The notes beneath the pieces were generated by a model, which had not been told where the DNA came from, ran no database searches, and saw only the letters and a program-made list of their open reading frames with translations. DNA of 64,000 nt from the NCBI GenBank assembly GCA_951799405.1, contig OX637335.1, positions 17,302,342 to 17,366,341 of the forward strand, read 5' to 3'. Of this stretch, positions 51,135-60,676 are shown piece after piece. Source of the stretch: Agapetus fuscipes. Its lineage: Eukaryota; Arthropoda; Insecta; Trichoptera; Glossosomatidae. A program made the position numbers and the translations under genes. The stretch's first letter is position 1, and each line of letters begins with the position of its first letter.

Positions 51135-51600
51135 CGCAAGTATAAAACACGACGGTCAAACTCAATTATGGCGTTTTACTAACAAACTAAATATGCATCA
51201 ACAAAGCTACACATATAAGGAAACTTCTTATTACATTTTTCCAGAAGGAGTAGCATATGATGATGAAATTGATCACTCTTTTCAGCGCCTTTTTTTAACA
51301 CTTTGTCACTACAAGGATGTGGCGTGACATTTTAAGGACCCGGCATTACGTCAACCACTTCTCTTAAATTAGGAGTTTCCCAGCTCCCTATGAGATAAGT
51401 TCTCCTTTCTTGTGACAGCTGATTAAACAATACTTGTGTTTTTATATTGAGCTTAAAATAAACACCGAATCGGGAAATCCTTCGGGACACACTTAATGTA
51501 GATCGAACCGTAGTCCTCTGGCATGGAACGCAAGCGTTCTACCAGCTGAGCTATCGTCCGGACTTTGACAGAAATGTATGAAAGCCAAAACTAGAGATGT
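51135..51600. repeat. Foldback E split by SINE-A
   Basis: The left arm CAAGTATAAAACACGACGG to ATGGCGTTTTACTAACAAAC is separated from GAAATGTATGAAAGCCAAAAC by the SINE at 51194-51563. Confidence 0.5.
51194..51563 (-). repeat. SINE-A, full length, diverged
   Basis: Plus view tail AAGCTACACATATAAGGAAAC, body GTTTCCCAGCTCCCTATGAG and head CAGCTGAGCTATCGTCCGG. It contains about 50 bp of extra sequence near 51270-51325. Confidence 0.7.
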
Positions 51601-51615
51601 TGTTTTACCTCATAG

Positions 51616-51752
51616 TTCACCAATCTTACTAACACTTTGCTAAGGCTTCACTAGCGTTTAGAATGTTTTCTATTCAAGCGTATGGTGCAGAAATAAAAAC
51701 CATTTACTTAGCGCTAGTGAGCCTTAAGATAAGTGTTAGTAGGATTGGTGAA
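51616..51752. repeat. Hairpin element, arms 41 bp
   Basis: TTCACCAATCTTACTAACAC... pairs with ...GTGTTAGTAGGATTGGTGAA, with a few mismatches inside. The spacer is 55 bp. A diverged relative is at 44757. Confidence 0.75.
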
Positions 51753-51792
51753 TACTGTGGTAAGTTTCCTGTTTTTGGCACTGCGTTCCTTG

Positions 51793-51997
51793 AGTGCTTG
51801 TTTGTCTTATTTCCATCAGAAGTAATTTCACATGAGCTTTGTTTGTAGTGTACTCGACCAATGTGTCTCATGAAAACTGGAAATTTATTTTCAAAAAAAT
51901 TAAAACCACAAGTATAGTGTAATGTGATTCTTAAGACAATTTCATTGAAAGGCTATCATTGAATTAAATTGTAGATAAGCAAAACAAGCACTAGGGG
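51793..51997 (+). repeat. MITE family D, nearly complete
   Basis: Ends CCTTGAGTGCTTGTTTGTCT and AAACAAGCACTAGGGGG are both kept. About 40 bp of the interior are missing. Confidence 0.75.
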
Positions 51998-52357
51998 GAT
52001 AAATGCAGTTGAGACTATACGTAAAGTTTATACTTTGGTATACGGGACACAATTTGCGAATGTTTGTTTAATCTAATTAGACGGTTTTGTTAATAATATT
52101 ATAACCAGGCGTCACAACTGACGTTAACGCCTATTCATTATTCATGTATGACAATTTCCCATTATTTCATTTGATAATTTTGGAAATGAATGATAAAACT
52201 GTACCTACAGTCCATTTCATTTTGATTTGAATGTTAATGATCTAAATTTTAATTTTATTCATTGTCAAACAATGGTTTTAATTATTTTGTATACAAACAA
52301 AATCAACGAAATAAATACTAATGCATTCATATAAAACGAATGATATTATAAATATTA
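51998..52357. other. Unassigned AT-rich sequence
   Basis: The first about 50 bp (ACGTAAAGTTTATACTTTGG) resemble one arm of foldback E. Nothing else is recognised. Confidence 0.35.
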
Positions 52358-52622
52358 GGATAATTTTTTTGGTGAGCACTGTTTTCATATTATATATCAC
52401 ACCCCAAGAGTCCACTGCGAGCTTGTTCGTTACTACAGAAAGCGCCAATTTTCATGCAAGACCCATTTGTTGTGAGACAGGGGGAAATTTTCGTGGTCGG
52501 TCTTCGGTAGAGGCAAATGAATTTTTCAACCTAGTGTGGACAAAACATGAAAATTTGTTTTTTTTGTTCTGCCAGAAATTAAACCCAATGACTTGCGATT
52601 GATGGTCTGAAGCGTTAAACAG
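52358..52622 (-). repeat. SINE-B, diverged
   Basis: Tail, body (AGCGCCAATTTTCATGCAAG) and a strongly decayed head are present. Confidence 0.65.
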
Positions 52623-52654
52623 TTTGCCTCATTTGAAATAAATAAATGGCTTTG

Positions 52655-52890
52655 AAGGAGCGTATACGTAGTGTGATCTTGTAAATACCGCCTTCTCCAT
52701 CTTATTATACTTACAAGGTAAGATTGAGGGGAGAAAAACTCAGGCACTCCGAAGGACATGGTGGCTGAAAAACCTGTGACAATGGTTCAAAACAAGCGCC
52801 AAGTCCTTGTTTCGAGCCGCAACATCCAAGGTCAAAATAATGATCACCAATTTTTGATGAAAGTGGCACCAAAAGAAGAAAAACAAGCTA
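52655..52890 (+). mobile_element. RTE-like retrotransposon pol C-terminus
   Basis: GKIEGRKTQALRRTWWLKNL, then an in-frame stop, then QWFKTSAKSLFRAATSKVKI and a 3' UTR with AAGTGGCACCAAAAGAAG. It is the same family as 27749-28064 and shorter at the 5' end. Confidence 0.7.
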
Positions 52891-52984
52891 TCCTGCTTTC
52901 AACTACAAACAGCGCCCTCATCTCGCTTCGAAAACTTCACAAAGCATCCTTCATCAATCGGACAGAATCTCAAGTATACAACTC

Positions 52985-53110
52985 CACATAGCGTTTCATC
53001 AAAATAATACGAAAAATAAAGCAACGCCTTTAGGGGCCAATACACTTTCCAAGCATTTTTTTCGGTAAACGCTACGCTTGAGTTTGAACGTAGTTTTGTA
53101 TGCTATTCTA
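52985..53110. repeat. Foldback E copy
   Basis: CATAGCGTTTCATCAAAATA pairs with GGTAAACGCTACGCTTGAG. A further E-like CTTTGACCCAAAGCGTTCTC lies at 53216. Confidence 0.55.
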
Positions 53111-53484
53111 TGTGTACAGTACTCCATGTGAATTTCCCTGATCCCTGGCTCTGTATACCCATCAGATGAGAGGGAAATTTCTCCGCTGGACTGTACGTGT
53201 TTACGCACGGCTGCACTTTGACCCAAAGCGTTCTCTAATATAGAATACGGACATTTGCATAAATTTTTGATTAACATTCGTGTGGGAGGTGGCCTCCTAC
53301 AAACCAGGAATGCTGTAGATATCCGTTTTTGTATTCGAAAATATCAGATATCTGAAATAAAAAAGTATCCGTAGCCGAATCCGATAGAAAAGTTTATATG
53401 TTTCATTAACGGATAATTTTGGATAGGGGTGGAGTCTTAAAGAAAAACGTTACGAAATTGAGTTATATATAATGATCACCATAT
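53111..53484. other. Unassigned sequence
   Basis: No gene or repeat is recognised apart from the E-like scrap. Confidence 0.35.
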
Positions 53485-53758
53485 TCCAGTGATAACACTT
53501 TGGACTCGTAAATAGAAGGTTGTGGGTTCGAATACCGACAGAGCACAAAAAATGTACCATTTATTTTTCAAATATGCTCTTCGCTGGGTTGAAAATTCAT
53601 TAAACCTGTACGAAAGACCGGTCACTAAAGATCCATCCAGCCTTACAGCAACTGTGTCTTGCTTGAGAATTGGCGATTTCTTCAGCGACGACCAAGCTAG
53701 CAGAGGGCTCTTGCAGTGTGATACACACAAAAACAGCGCTCACCAAATAAATCAGCCT
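53485..53758 (+). repeat. SINE-B, full length, tail type 1
   Basis: The head CCAGTGATAACACTTTGGAC, B-box TGGGTTCGAATACC, body and tail ending CACCAAATAAATCAGCCT are all in order. Confidence 0.8.
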
Positions 53759-53810
53759 AAGTTTATAAATTAATTTTAATAATGTTGGTGGAGACGACAA
53801 TTGTTTACGG

Positions 53811-54652
53811 CATGGGTCGGCAACCTGCGGCCCTTGAGGCGTCTTGGTGCGGCCCGCAAGATATTCGCCGCAACGCATGTGCCGGACGATATTATCATAC
53901 ACATACACAATGGAGTGAAAAAAAAATACAACAAATATCGTAAAAATGGACAAAAAGCGTTTTATTTTCATAACTAAAATACAATGACATGTGCTTCAAG
54001 CGTATGGGCGGATCTTAGATTTGAAAGGTGGTCAAACTTATCCAAAGGGGGGAGTAGAATTTGTGGGCAGATTTCCTTATGTAGGCCGGTGTCAATTCGC
54101 GTGGTTTAACTTGAATTGCGGGATTCCCAAATTGAATTGGCGGGGATACTACAATATGAGATTTATAATAAGGGGTAGAATCAATATTGAATTTCATTTG
54201 TAGTTCGTACGTCAATTAATTAATGTTGTCATGTATGTTCCTTGACTTATAGGTTGGTATGCGGCTGACCAGTGACCACCCATACTGTAAAAAATGGTTC
54301 ACTTTGCCAATGTCACCCCTGTTTCAGGGAAGGACGGCAAGAGTTGCAGGGCCTTTGTTCATTTGAGATTGTTTTTTTATAATGTAGGTCCACATGCGGC
54401 ATGTGTTAGCGCGAAATTATACATGTCTGCTTGTGGGAATGCATTTAATATAAATCTTAAATGATATATATCCTTGCAGCTTAGATTAGATTAGATTAGA
54501 ATCACGATACATGACGCGGGAGGATGGGGGGGGTAGGTAGTCAGCATGTGCTGAAATGCTGACCGTTAGATCCGCCAGTAACCAAGTTCGGCCCGCACTA
54601 AATCCCACGTAAAATATTTGGCCCTTTTACAACAAAAGGTTGCCGACCCCTG
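53811..54652. mobile_element. Nonautonomous hAT-like element with perfect target duplication
   Basis: Ends CATGGGTCGGCAACCTGCGG and AAAGGTTGCCGACCCCTG are inverted repeats of the CAGGGGTCGGCAACCT type known from hAT elements. The 8-bp GTTTACGG flanks both sides exactly. The interior shows no transposase. It contains a repeat C copy (54237-54500) and about 220 bp (53995-54215) of unidentified sequence. Confidence 0.85.
54237..54500 (+). repeat. Repeat C, full length, inside the hAT element
   Basis: GTTCCTTGACTTATAGGTTG to the TTAGATTAGATTAGATTAGA tail, with a small GACCAGTGACCACC duplication near 54268. Confidence 0.85.
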
Positions 54653-54660
54653 GTTTACGG

Positions 54661-54967
54661 CATTGTATTATACTATGTGCCTAACCGGTCAACCACAGAG
54701 CTACCAAACACTACAAAATACTAAATGATCATGACGTGAAATCCTTTGTTTTCTTGGATGTATCTTATTGTATTTCGGCACCCAATAACTGCACGTCGCG
54801 TCGTGTCGTTATATTAAAGCTTTTTATCTTTAAAAATTGACAAATTCACTGACCAAAACAATAAAAACGCGCACAGTGTTCGCGCAGACATGTATTTTAA
54901 AATTAAAAAGAACACAAGGTTTTTTTTTACAATGAAATCAGTATGTGAACATCTTTGCTCTCTTTCT
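54661..54967. other. Unassigned sequence
   Basis: Nothing is recognised. GCCTAACCGGTCAACCACAGAGC at 54679 is vaguely tRNA-head-like. Confidence 0.35.
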
Positions 54968-55269
54968 AACTAAGCTACACATTCAGTGCAACTTCTTGCC
55001 GCGTTATCCCTAAAGGTTTCGCATGTGGCGAGTGGAACCTGTTTATTTTCACATGGCCCTACGCCAATCACTTCAGTTGAAGTGGGGGTTTCCCAGCTAC
55101 CAAAGGAACAGGTACTCATTCATTGTGATGCATGATTAAACCTTGAAGGTAGTTTATTTTGGGTTCGAAATACACACCAGAACGGAAATCATTTCTGCCC
55201 CCCTCGGGATTCAAAACCGAGCTCTCTGCATGGGATGCTAGCAATCTACACACTGAGCTATCGACTGGA
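54968..55269 (-). repeat. SINE-A, full length, diverged
   Basis: Plus view: CTAACTAAGCTACACATTCAG, GTTGAAGTGGGGGTTTCCCA, a B-box relic GGGATTCAAAACCGAG and head CTGAGCTATCGACTGGA. Confidence 0.75.
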
Positions 55270-55339
55270 GTTTTTAAAACAATTTCATATTCGAAACCGA
55301 AATAATGCTATTCTTATATTCGTTTCATTATCCATTGTC

Positions 55340-55508
55340 ATTACATCCCTACTGCAAACCCCAGAAACCAAAGCATACAACTTTCCGTTCCAACAAACTA
55401 AAAATGTTTTGAGCCTTAAACGCCCACTAGAAGCGCTGTTTCAAGTTCTATGTATTTTCGGTGAAACGCTATAATTGAGTTGATACTGAAAGCTTTATAC
55501 TTGTGGTA
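55340..55508. repeat. Foldback E copy
   Basis: AAACGCCCACTAGAAGCGCT is the centre and GTGAAACGCTATAATTGAG the right arm. The right end reads CTTTATACTTGTGGTAC. Confidence 0.5.
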
Positions 55509-55799
55509 CTGCTGTATAATTTGTGGAAGAATGAGCGCCGATCCTCTACGAGTATATCTCGCACATCAAAATATTGAAATTTCCCCGCCAAAGTTGTTCG
55601 GGAAAAATCACGCAAACAATTTTTTTCCCGACTTTTAAAAATGATTAAAAATTTTAAGGTAGGTTGGAGAAACCTACTTTTAAAATTGTAATACGGAGAC
55701 GCGTTTAATAAAAATATTTTTGAATTGAAAACGGTGCAGTACAAATAATTCAATTTCAATATATTTGCAACAAATATTTTTTTTTTAAATTATAAATAG
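55509..55799. other. Unassigned sequence
   Basis: No gene or repeat is recognised. Confidence 0.35.
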
Positions 55800-55940
55800 G
55801 TGCCAGAGTAAAAGTACCAAAAGATCTATCCAGCCATATACATAGCTTCTTTCTTGACTTGAATATAGGTGCTTTTTATAAGCGCGAGAAGGCTCTTGAG
55901 GTGTGATACGGACAGAATCAGTCTTCGCCAAATAAATCAT
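55800..55940 (+). repeat. SINE-B tail half, type 1
   Basis: GATCTATCCAGCCATATACA to CTTCGCCAAATAAATCA. Confidence 0.6.
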
Positions 55941-55965
55941 ATTTATTCCAAGATAGTGTTGCAAA

Positions 55966-56343
55966 TGTGTAATTGTGTGTCTGTGTGAGTAGGTGCTAGT
56001 TGTGTTTGTATGAGTCTGTGACGTGAGATGCAGGTACTTTAATAATTGTATTTGTATTTGTTCGAGATTGTGTGAGTGTTTACTCGAATATTCTAAGTAG
56101 AATTTCCTGGCGAAATCTCGCATGTGCCAGTTCTCAATGTTTCGATTATAACCCTTATTCTCGCCTATAAATAGAGACCAAGATGTTATGTAGCCAGACT
56201 AGTATCCAAGCCGTCGAGCTTTACATATACAGTTCAAAGGCAGCTCTGTGTACGGACTGAATGTGACCCGTAAGTGAAATAAAGTGCGAAAAATAAATAA
56301 ACGCAAATTTTATTAAATTCAACCCCGTGAATAAAAACAATAT
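55966..56343 (+). mobile_element. Solo LTR family G
   Basis: It has a TGTTGCAAATGTGTAATTG start, CGCATGTGCCAGTTCTCAAT, a CTATAAATAGAG TATA-like box and GTGAAATAAAGTGCGAAAAA, ending near GTGAATAAAAACA. The TATA-like box and poly(A)-like signal fit an LTR promoter and terminator. No internal region adjoins. Confidence 0.65.
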
Positions 56344-56928
56344 TTATAACGTAATGTAACACGTTTTGGATGGCTTAATTTTTGTGTCAGCTTTTTATGT
56401 CGACTCCATTTTTTGGCTAGACATAGCAACAGTACATATTTTCTAAGTGCATTTGTTAACGAGGATTTTTTTAAATAAATACAACATTAATTTTTCTTAA
56501 ATGCTTTTTTTATTTTGTTTTCTCCAAACAAATAATTCAAAGTATTTTCCAAAAAGAAAAATGAGCTTTGGACACGTAAATATTCAGATTTTATTTTTTT
56601 TCCGTTTCAATTTTTTTTCTTGATGAAGTATATAAATACATGTTATTTACAGACGTTGAACCTTAATTATTCTCTCCTTGTTTACAGAAAGTAAACTTTT
56701 TTCAATTACCTGCTCCATTTACTCCTGCGAGAGTCTACTCTCCAGAATTAATGATTGTTGATCTATTTCTTAAAGCACAAAATGTACACGATTGATGGAA
56801 AACTGAATTTTTTCAATGATTCTAGCCTGCAGTAAATAATGAAAAAAAAATACGTATATTCCATGAATAAAATTTTCAATAGAGAAAACAATGTTCAATT
56901 TTGGTGTTTATTTAATTAATAAATATTG
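56344..56928. other. Unassigned AT-rich sequence
   Basis: No repeat or gene is recognised in this very AT-rich stretch. Confidence 0.4.
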
Positions 56929-57045
56929 GGATGATTTATTTGGTGAGCTCAATTTTGGGTGAATCACACTTTGAAAGCCCTCTGTGAGCTGGGTGGTTAG
57001 TAAAAAAAGCACCAAAAGCAAGACCCTGTTGGCTCATAGGCCACT
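56929..57045 (-). repeat. SINE-B tail half, type 1
   Basis: GGGATGATTTATTTGGTGAG to AAGCAAGACCCTGTTGGC. Confidence 0.65.
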
Positions 57046-57112
57046 CGATAAAAAATGGCAGCAATGTTGCCCGAAAATCACGGACAAGGAATAACGTGTG
57101 CCATCTAAAAAA

Positions 57113-57367
57113 AATCTAAATCTAAGGTGCAAAAAGATACCTATATCATTTAAGATTCATATTAAACGCATTCTCACAAGCAGACATGTATAAGTTCGAG
57201 CTTACACATGCAGCATGTGGCCCTACAATATAAAACCCTATTTCAAATGAATATATGTAAGCCATGCCACTCTTGCTGACCTTCCCTGAAACAGGGATGA
57301 CATTAGCAAAGTGAACCATTTTTTACAGTATGGGTGGTCAGCCTAATACCCACCTGTAAGTCAAGGA
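57113..57367 (-). repeat. Repeat C, full length
   Basis: It runs from CTAAATCTAAGGTGC to CCACCTGTAAGTCAAGGAAT, with a clean CCTGAAACAGGGATGACATT. Confidence 0.8.
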
Positions 57368-57381
57368 ATTATATTATAATC

Positions 57382-57631
57382 AATCTATAATCTAAATTGC
57401 AAGGATATACATATTAACATTTAAAATTCATATGAAATCCATGCCCACAAATAGACACAGACGCTGACAAATACTGTGAGTGAACTTACAAATTAAAAAC
57501 CAAACCTCAAATGAAGAAACAACGTGAAACATTTGCCGATCTTCCCTGAAACAAATGTGACATTGTTAAAGTGAACCATTTTTTTACAGCATGGGTGGTC
57601 AGCCTCAAACCAACCTATAATTCAAGGGATA
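57382..57631 (-). repeat. Repeat C, second copy of a tandem pair
   Basis: CAATCTATAATCTAAATTGC to AACCTATAATTCAAGGG. It follows the previous copy by 14 bp in the same orientation. Confidence 0.75.
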
Positions 57632-57745
57632 ACTTACTGGTCACTTTTTTTCTTTGATAAAATCTCAAGAGCAAACTGAAATGAATTAAAATAACGAAAA
57701 GTTTTTTTTTGAGATTCCTTTAAATTAAAATAGCTAATATGGTAC

Positions 57746-58051
57746 TTGGTTATCAGTCACTTTGGCAAACAGCTGCTCGCTAAAATTGATAAGTCAAGCT
57801 TTCAATTCTCTCCCTCTGTTGAATGGGATAAATTTTATCGGCACGTTGCCAGTTCTTCAACAGACTGCGGTATGAAGTATACATTTCAGGAAGTATATGA
57901 CGTCAGTGTGCCGCGATTTCTCTCCCCCTGGTGCAGAGACAGAGCCCGATATCTTACAAGGAGAAAGTTTGTCGACCACAGAGCGCCAGACTTTGCAGCG
58001 GCCACTTTATCGGAAATCTTTCGTATATTGGATTGTCAAGGTTTGGTTTGA
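57746..58051 (+). CDS. Open reading frame of about 101 codons, unrecognised
   Basis: The frame begins at a TTG (no ATG nearby), so it could only be an exon or a pseudogene. It contains DKFYRHVASSSTDCGMKYTF, SVPRFLSPWCRDRARYLTRR and DFAAATLSEIFRILDCQG before a TGA. The composition is varied and less AT-driven than its surroundings (CAGAGACAGAGCCCGATATC), which favours coding origin, but I recognise no domain. Upstream TTATCAG is a weak acceptor. The opposite strand also has a shorter open segment ending in a GTAAGA donor-like site. I cannot decide between host exon, transposon remnant and chance. Confidence 0.3.
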   Translation: MVISHFGKQLLAKIDKSSFQFSPSVEWDKFYRHVASSSTDCGMKYTFQEVYDVSVPRFLSPWCRDRARYLTRRKFVDHRAPDFAAATLSEIFRILDCQGLV

Positions 58052-58199
58052 CTTTCTGTGAAGCTAATACAGTTGGGAGAACATGAACATATATTTATAC
58101 AATGGTAAGTATTGTCTAAATCTCAGACATGTATTACAATTTTGCATTATGTAAGTTACTTGACTATAAATGCTACTCGAATAATAATATAAAAATATT

Positions 58200-58327
58200 A
58201 GAATGCTTTATTTGGTGAGCGCTAATAATTTTTCCACCCAGCGAAGAGCATATTTGATAATCTAAATGGTATATTTTTTTGTGCTCCACCGGGATTCGAA
58301 CCCACAACTTTTTATTTACGAGTCAGT
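58200..58327 (-). repeat. SINE-B with large internal deletion
   Basis: The tail (TTTATTTGGTGAGCGCT) joins directly to the distal body AATTTTTCCACCCAGCGAAG and head with intact B-box. Confidence 0.7.
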
Positions 58328-58346
58328 CTAGATACCCCAAGGGTGT

Positions 58347-58427
58347 CAATGCCATCCCAGTTTCAGGGAAAAGCGGCAGGAGTTGAACGCAAAATTACAC
58401 GTGTCTGCATGTGGACGCGCATTATCT
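58347..58427 (+). repeat. Repeat C with internal deletion
   Basis: CCATCCCAGTTTCAGGGAA joins to ACACGTGTCTGCATGTGGAC. Confidence 0.5.
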
Positions 58428-58707
58428 TTCATCACAATATTTTATTAGTAAGTATTTAATATCCTCCATTTTTCATCGTCTCCCTGTTTCATATTCACTT
58501 AATGTATTATCCCTTTCTTTCACTTATCTGATTATGACAAACTTTTTCGGTCTTTCCATTTTTTGACATCTTCTAGTTATACTAAGAATAGTCCATGACT
58601 GAGCGGTGACGATAAAAACTAAGGTAAACATCAGCTTGACACAATGATGTATGGCACAGGAAGGTTTTTGAATACTAGCCCAAGTGTGAAAAATATTACG
58701 TTCAAAA

Positions 58708-58833
58708 TAAACCTTTACGTTTTCTCAAAAATGTATGAAACCAAAAGCGTTCACTATAAACGCTGTTTCAGTTTTCATGTATATCATAATAAACGCTTAG
58801 GTTGAGTGTAAACGTAATATTTTGTATTTGGGA
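58708..58833. repeat. Foldback E copy, clear palindrome
   Basis: ATGTATGAAACCAAAAGCGT pairs with AACGCTGTTTCAGTTTTCAT. TAAACGCTTAGGTTGAGTG forms the outer arm. Confidence 0.65.
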
Positions 58834-59482
58834 TATGCAAGACTGGAAGGGTGACTACCCAATCAAGTGAAAACGTTCAGAGGTAGTTGTAGATTTTTCG
58901 CGATGGAAAATAATGTAAAATTGACTTTCGTTGAAAGTCTAAAAAAACAACAAAAAGATTAACGACATGGTTGTTGGTCTTGAATGTTGGCGGCTAAGGT
59001 TTTATCTACGACCCAGTTGCCGTATGGCTAGATGGATTTTTTTGGGAAAGGCAGAATTTTGTTTTTGGTGTATTTAAATACTGAATTGATTTTTTTTGTC
59101 ATTCGCTGAGAATCGCACCCATGAAGTTGTGTGTAAGATTCCATAACGTGTGCCTGTAAGCTATGGGCTAGTCAAATTCAACAATTTACATAAAACAATG
59201 AAGAATACAAGGTTGTTTTGAAAATTTTACCGTTATTGATGCAATGTAATTGTTTTAATATTTCATATACATTTCAAGAAAAATATGTTTTTCTTTAATA
59301 CTTTAATACTCCGAAATAAAAAGTAATTCAACAATATAAAAAATAAGAAAGTAAACAAAGAAAAATGGAAAAATATACAAGACTGTTGTTATCGTTGGAC
59401 AAGTATTGAAATATTGGAAAAATAAGAGCTTATAAAAATCGAAGAAATAATATTTTAAAAGCATTCTAGCTCGTAAATTCAC
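58834..59482. other. Mostly unassigned; decayed SINE-B trace
   Basis: ACGACCCAGTTGCCGTATGG (59003) and a head-like TTCGCTGAGAATCGCACCC (59102) suggest an old minus-strand SINE-B over 59000-59175. The rest is AT-rich with no recognisable gene. Confidence 0.35.
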
Positions 59483-59565
59483 CTTTGTATTTGCCATCGC
59501 TAATGAATCGGCGACACAAAAATGATTAGTGTTTGCGAAAGATTTTCCCGCGACGAGAACAATGG
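59483..59565 (-). CDS. Candidate second coding exon, phase-compatible with the signal-peptide exon
   Basis: On the minus strand the acceptor ATTTCCTTTTTTCAG precedes CC, completing the phase-1 codon of the exon at 62920-63046 as a serine. One frame is then open for 27 codons (IVLVAGKSFANTNHFCVADS and seven more residues). AAAG|GTGAAT is a usable donor, leaving phase 0. The block is GC-richer than its surroundings and free of repeats. The peptide is not recognised. The 3.35-kb intron this implies contains SINE-A, an RT remnant and other repeats. Confidence 0.3.
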
Positions 59566-59811
59566 CTGAAAAAAGGAAATTAATGGCTTTGTTTGCGCGG
59601 CAAAATAATTATCGGCGCGAGCGTTTTGGGGTTTAAATTCAGAACAAATATTTGCTTGCGAATCAAAATAATGGGTGTACTCAATTACACTTTTAGATAT
59701 TTATTTAAAGATGAAATCTGAGCGATGTCGGTTGATTCTATGGACAATAGTAGTTTAATATAATTGTTTTTTTTACGACGCATAAATAATTGAGATATTA
59801 ACAGCTCGTTC
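59566..59811. other. Repeat-free, CpG-containing intron-like sequence
   Basis: CGGCGCGAGCGTTTTGGGG and GTTTGCGCGGCAAAATAATT stand next to the candidate acceptor. No repeat matches; it may be conserved non-coding sequence. Confidence 0.3.
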
Positions 59812-59850
59812 CCTCAGTGCTTGTTTGGCTTATCTGCCATTTGATTCAAT
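59812..59850 (-). repeat. MITE family D terminal fragment
   Basis: TCCCTCAGTGCTTGTTTGGC and TTATCTGCCATTTGATTCAA are one D terminus in reverse. Confidence 0.65.
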
Positions 59851-60037
59851 TCAATTCAACACAAACTCCTCAACAAGGTTTTGATACAAATTGTGTACTA
59901 AGCAACAAAGTAACCGTTTTGAAACGAAAAACCTACTTCGGTTATAGATTACAAAGAAGATGGTTAATTTAAATACGGTCCAAAGTCCGTTAATAAACTC
60001 ACGCATTAAAAACATTGTAAATACTCTACGAGATAAC

Positions 60038-60358
60038 AAAAAACGCAACTAAGATACACATATAATGTAAGTTCTTGCCTGCCATATTACCGAAGGGGTC
60101 ACATGTGGAGCTTCACGGCCTATTTATTTTTACGTGTAAGGAGGCCGGCCTCACTCCAATTGCTTCATTTGAAGTGGTGGTTTCCCAGCTCCCGATGCTG
60201 GTGTTCTCATTTCTTGTGGAGGCTGAGTTAACCTTGCCGGTATTTATTTTGAGTTAGAAACACTGAAACAGGAAATCATTTCTGACACCATCGGTGGGAT
60301 TCGAACCCAAGCTCCCGGCATTGAATACAAGCATTATACCAACTCAGCTTTCGACCGA
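60038..60358 (-). repeat. SINE-A, full length
   Basis: The tail AAACGCAACTAAGATACACA, body, B-box GGTGGGATTCGAACCCAAGC and head AACTCAGCTTTCGACCGAA are all present. Confidence 0.8.
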
Positions 60359-60676
60359 ATTAACTTTAATTAATCATACAATTGATAAATATGCATGCCA
60401 TAAATCAAAATTAAAAATAAATTGCACAGAATCTGTACTCGACTTTCTTGCAAAAATTAACCCACTGTATGACGTATGTAAAGCTAGAATCATCTACCAG
60501 CTTATGCCGTTTCAATAAAAATATAATATCAATAATAAATCAATTTTATTCTACCGCGGTGTGTACCTGCATACTCGTACAATATGGATATAGGCATATA
60601 TAATATAGGCACACACTTAAATGAATTTAAATATTTTGTTGATTTATTTGAAAAAGTACCAATTACACAAGAAAGA
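60359..60676. other. Unassigned AT-rich sequence
   Basis: No gene or repeat is recognised. Confidence 0.4.

Noticed and set aside
53600..53971. Minus-strand open frame of 123 codons
   Set aside because: It crosses SINE-B and the hAT end; no continuous gene.
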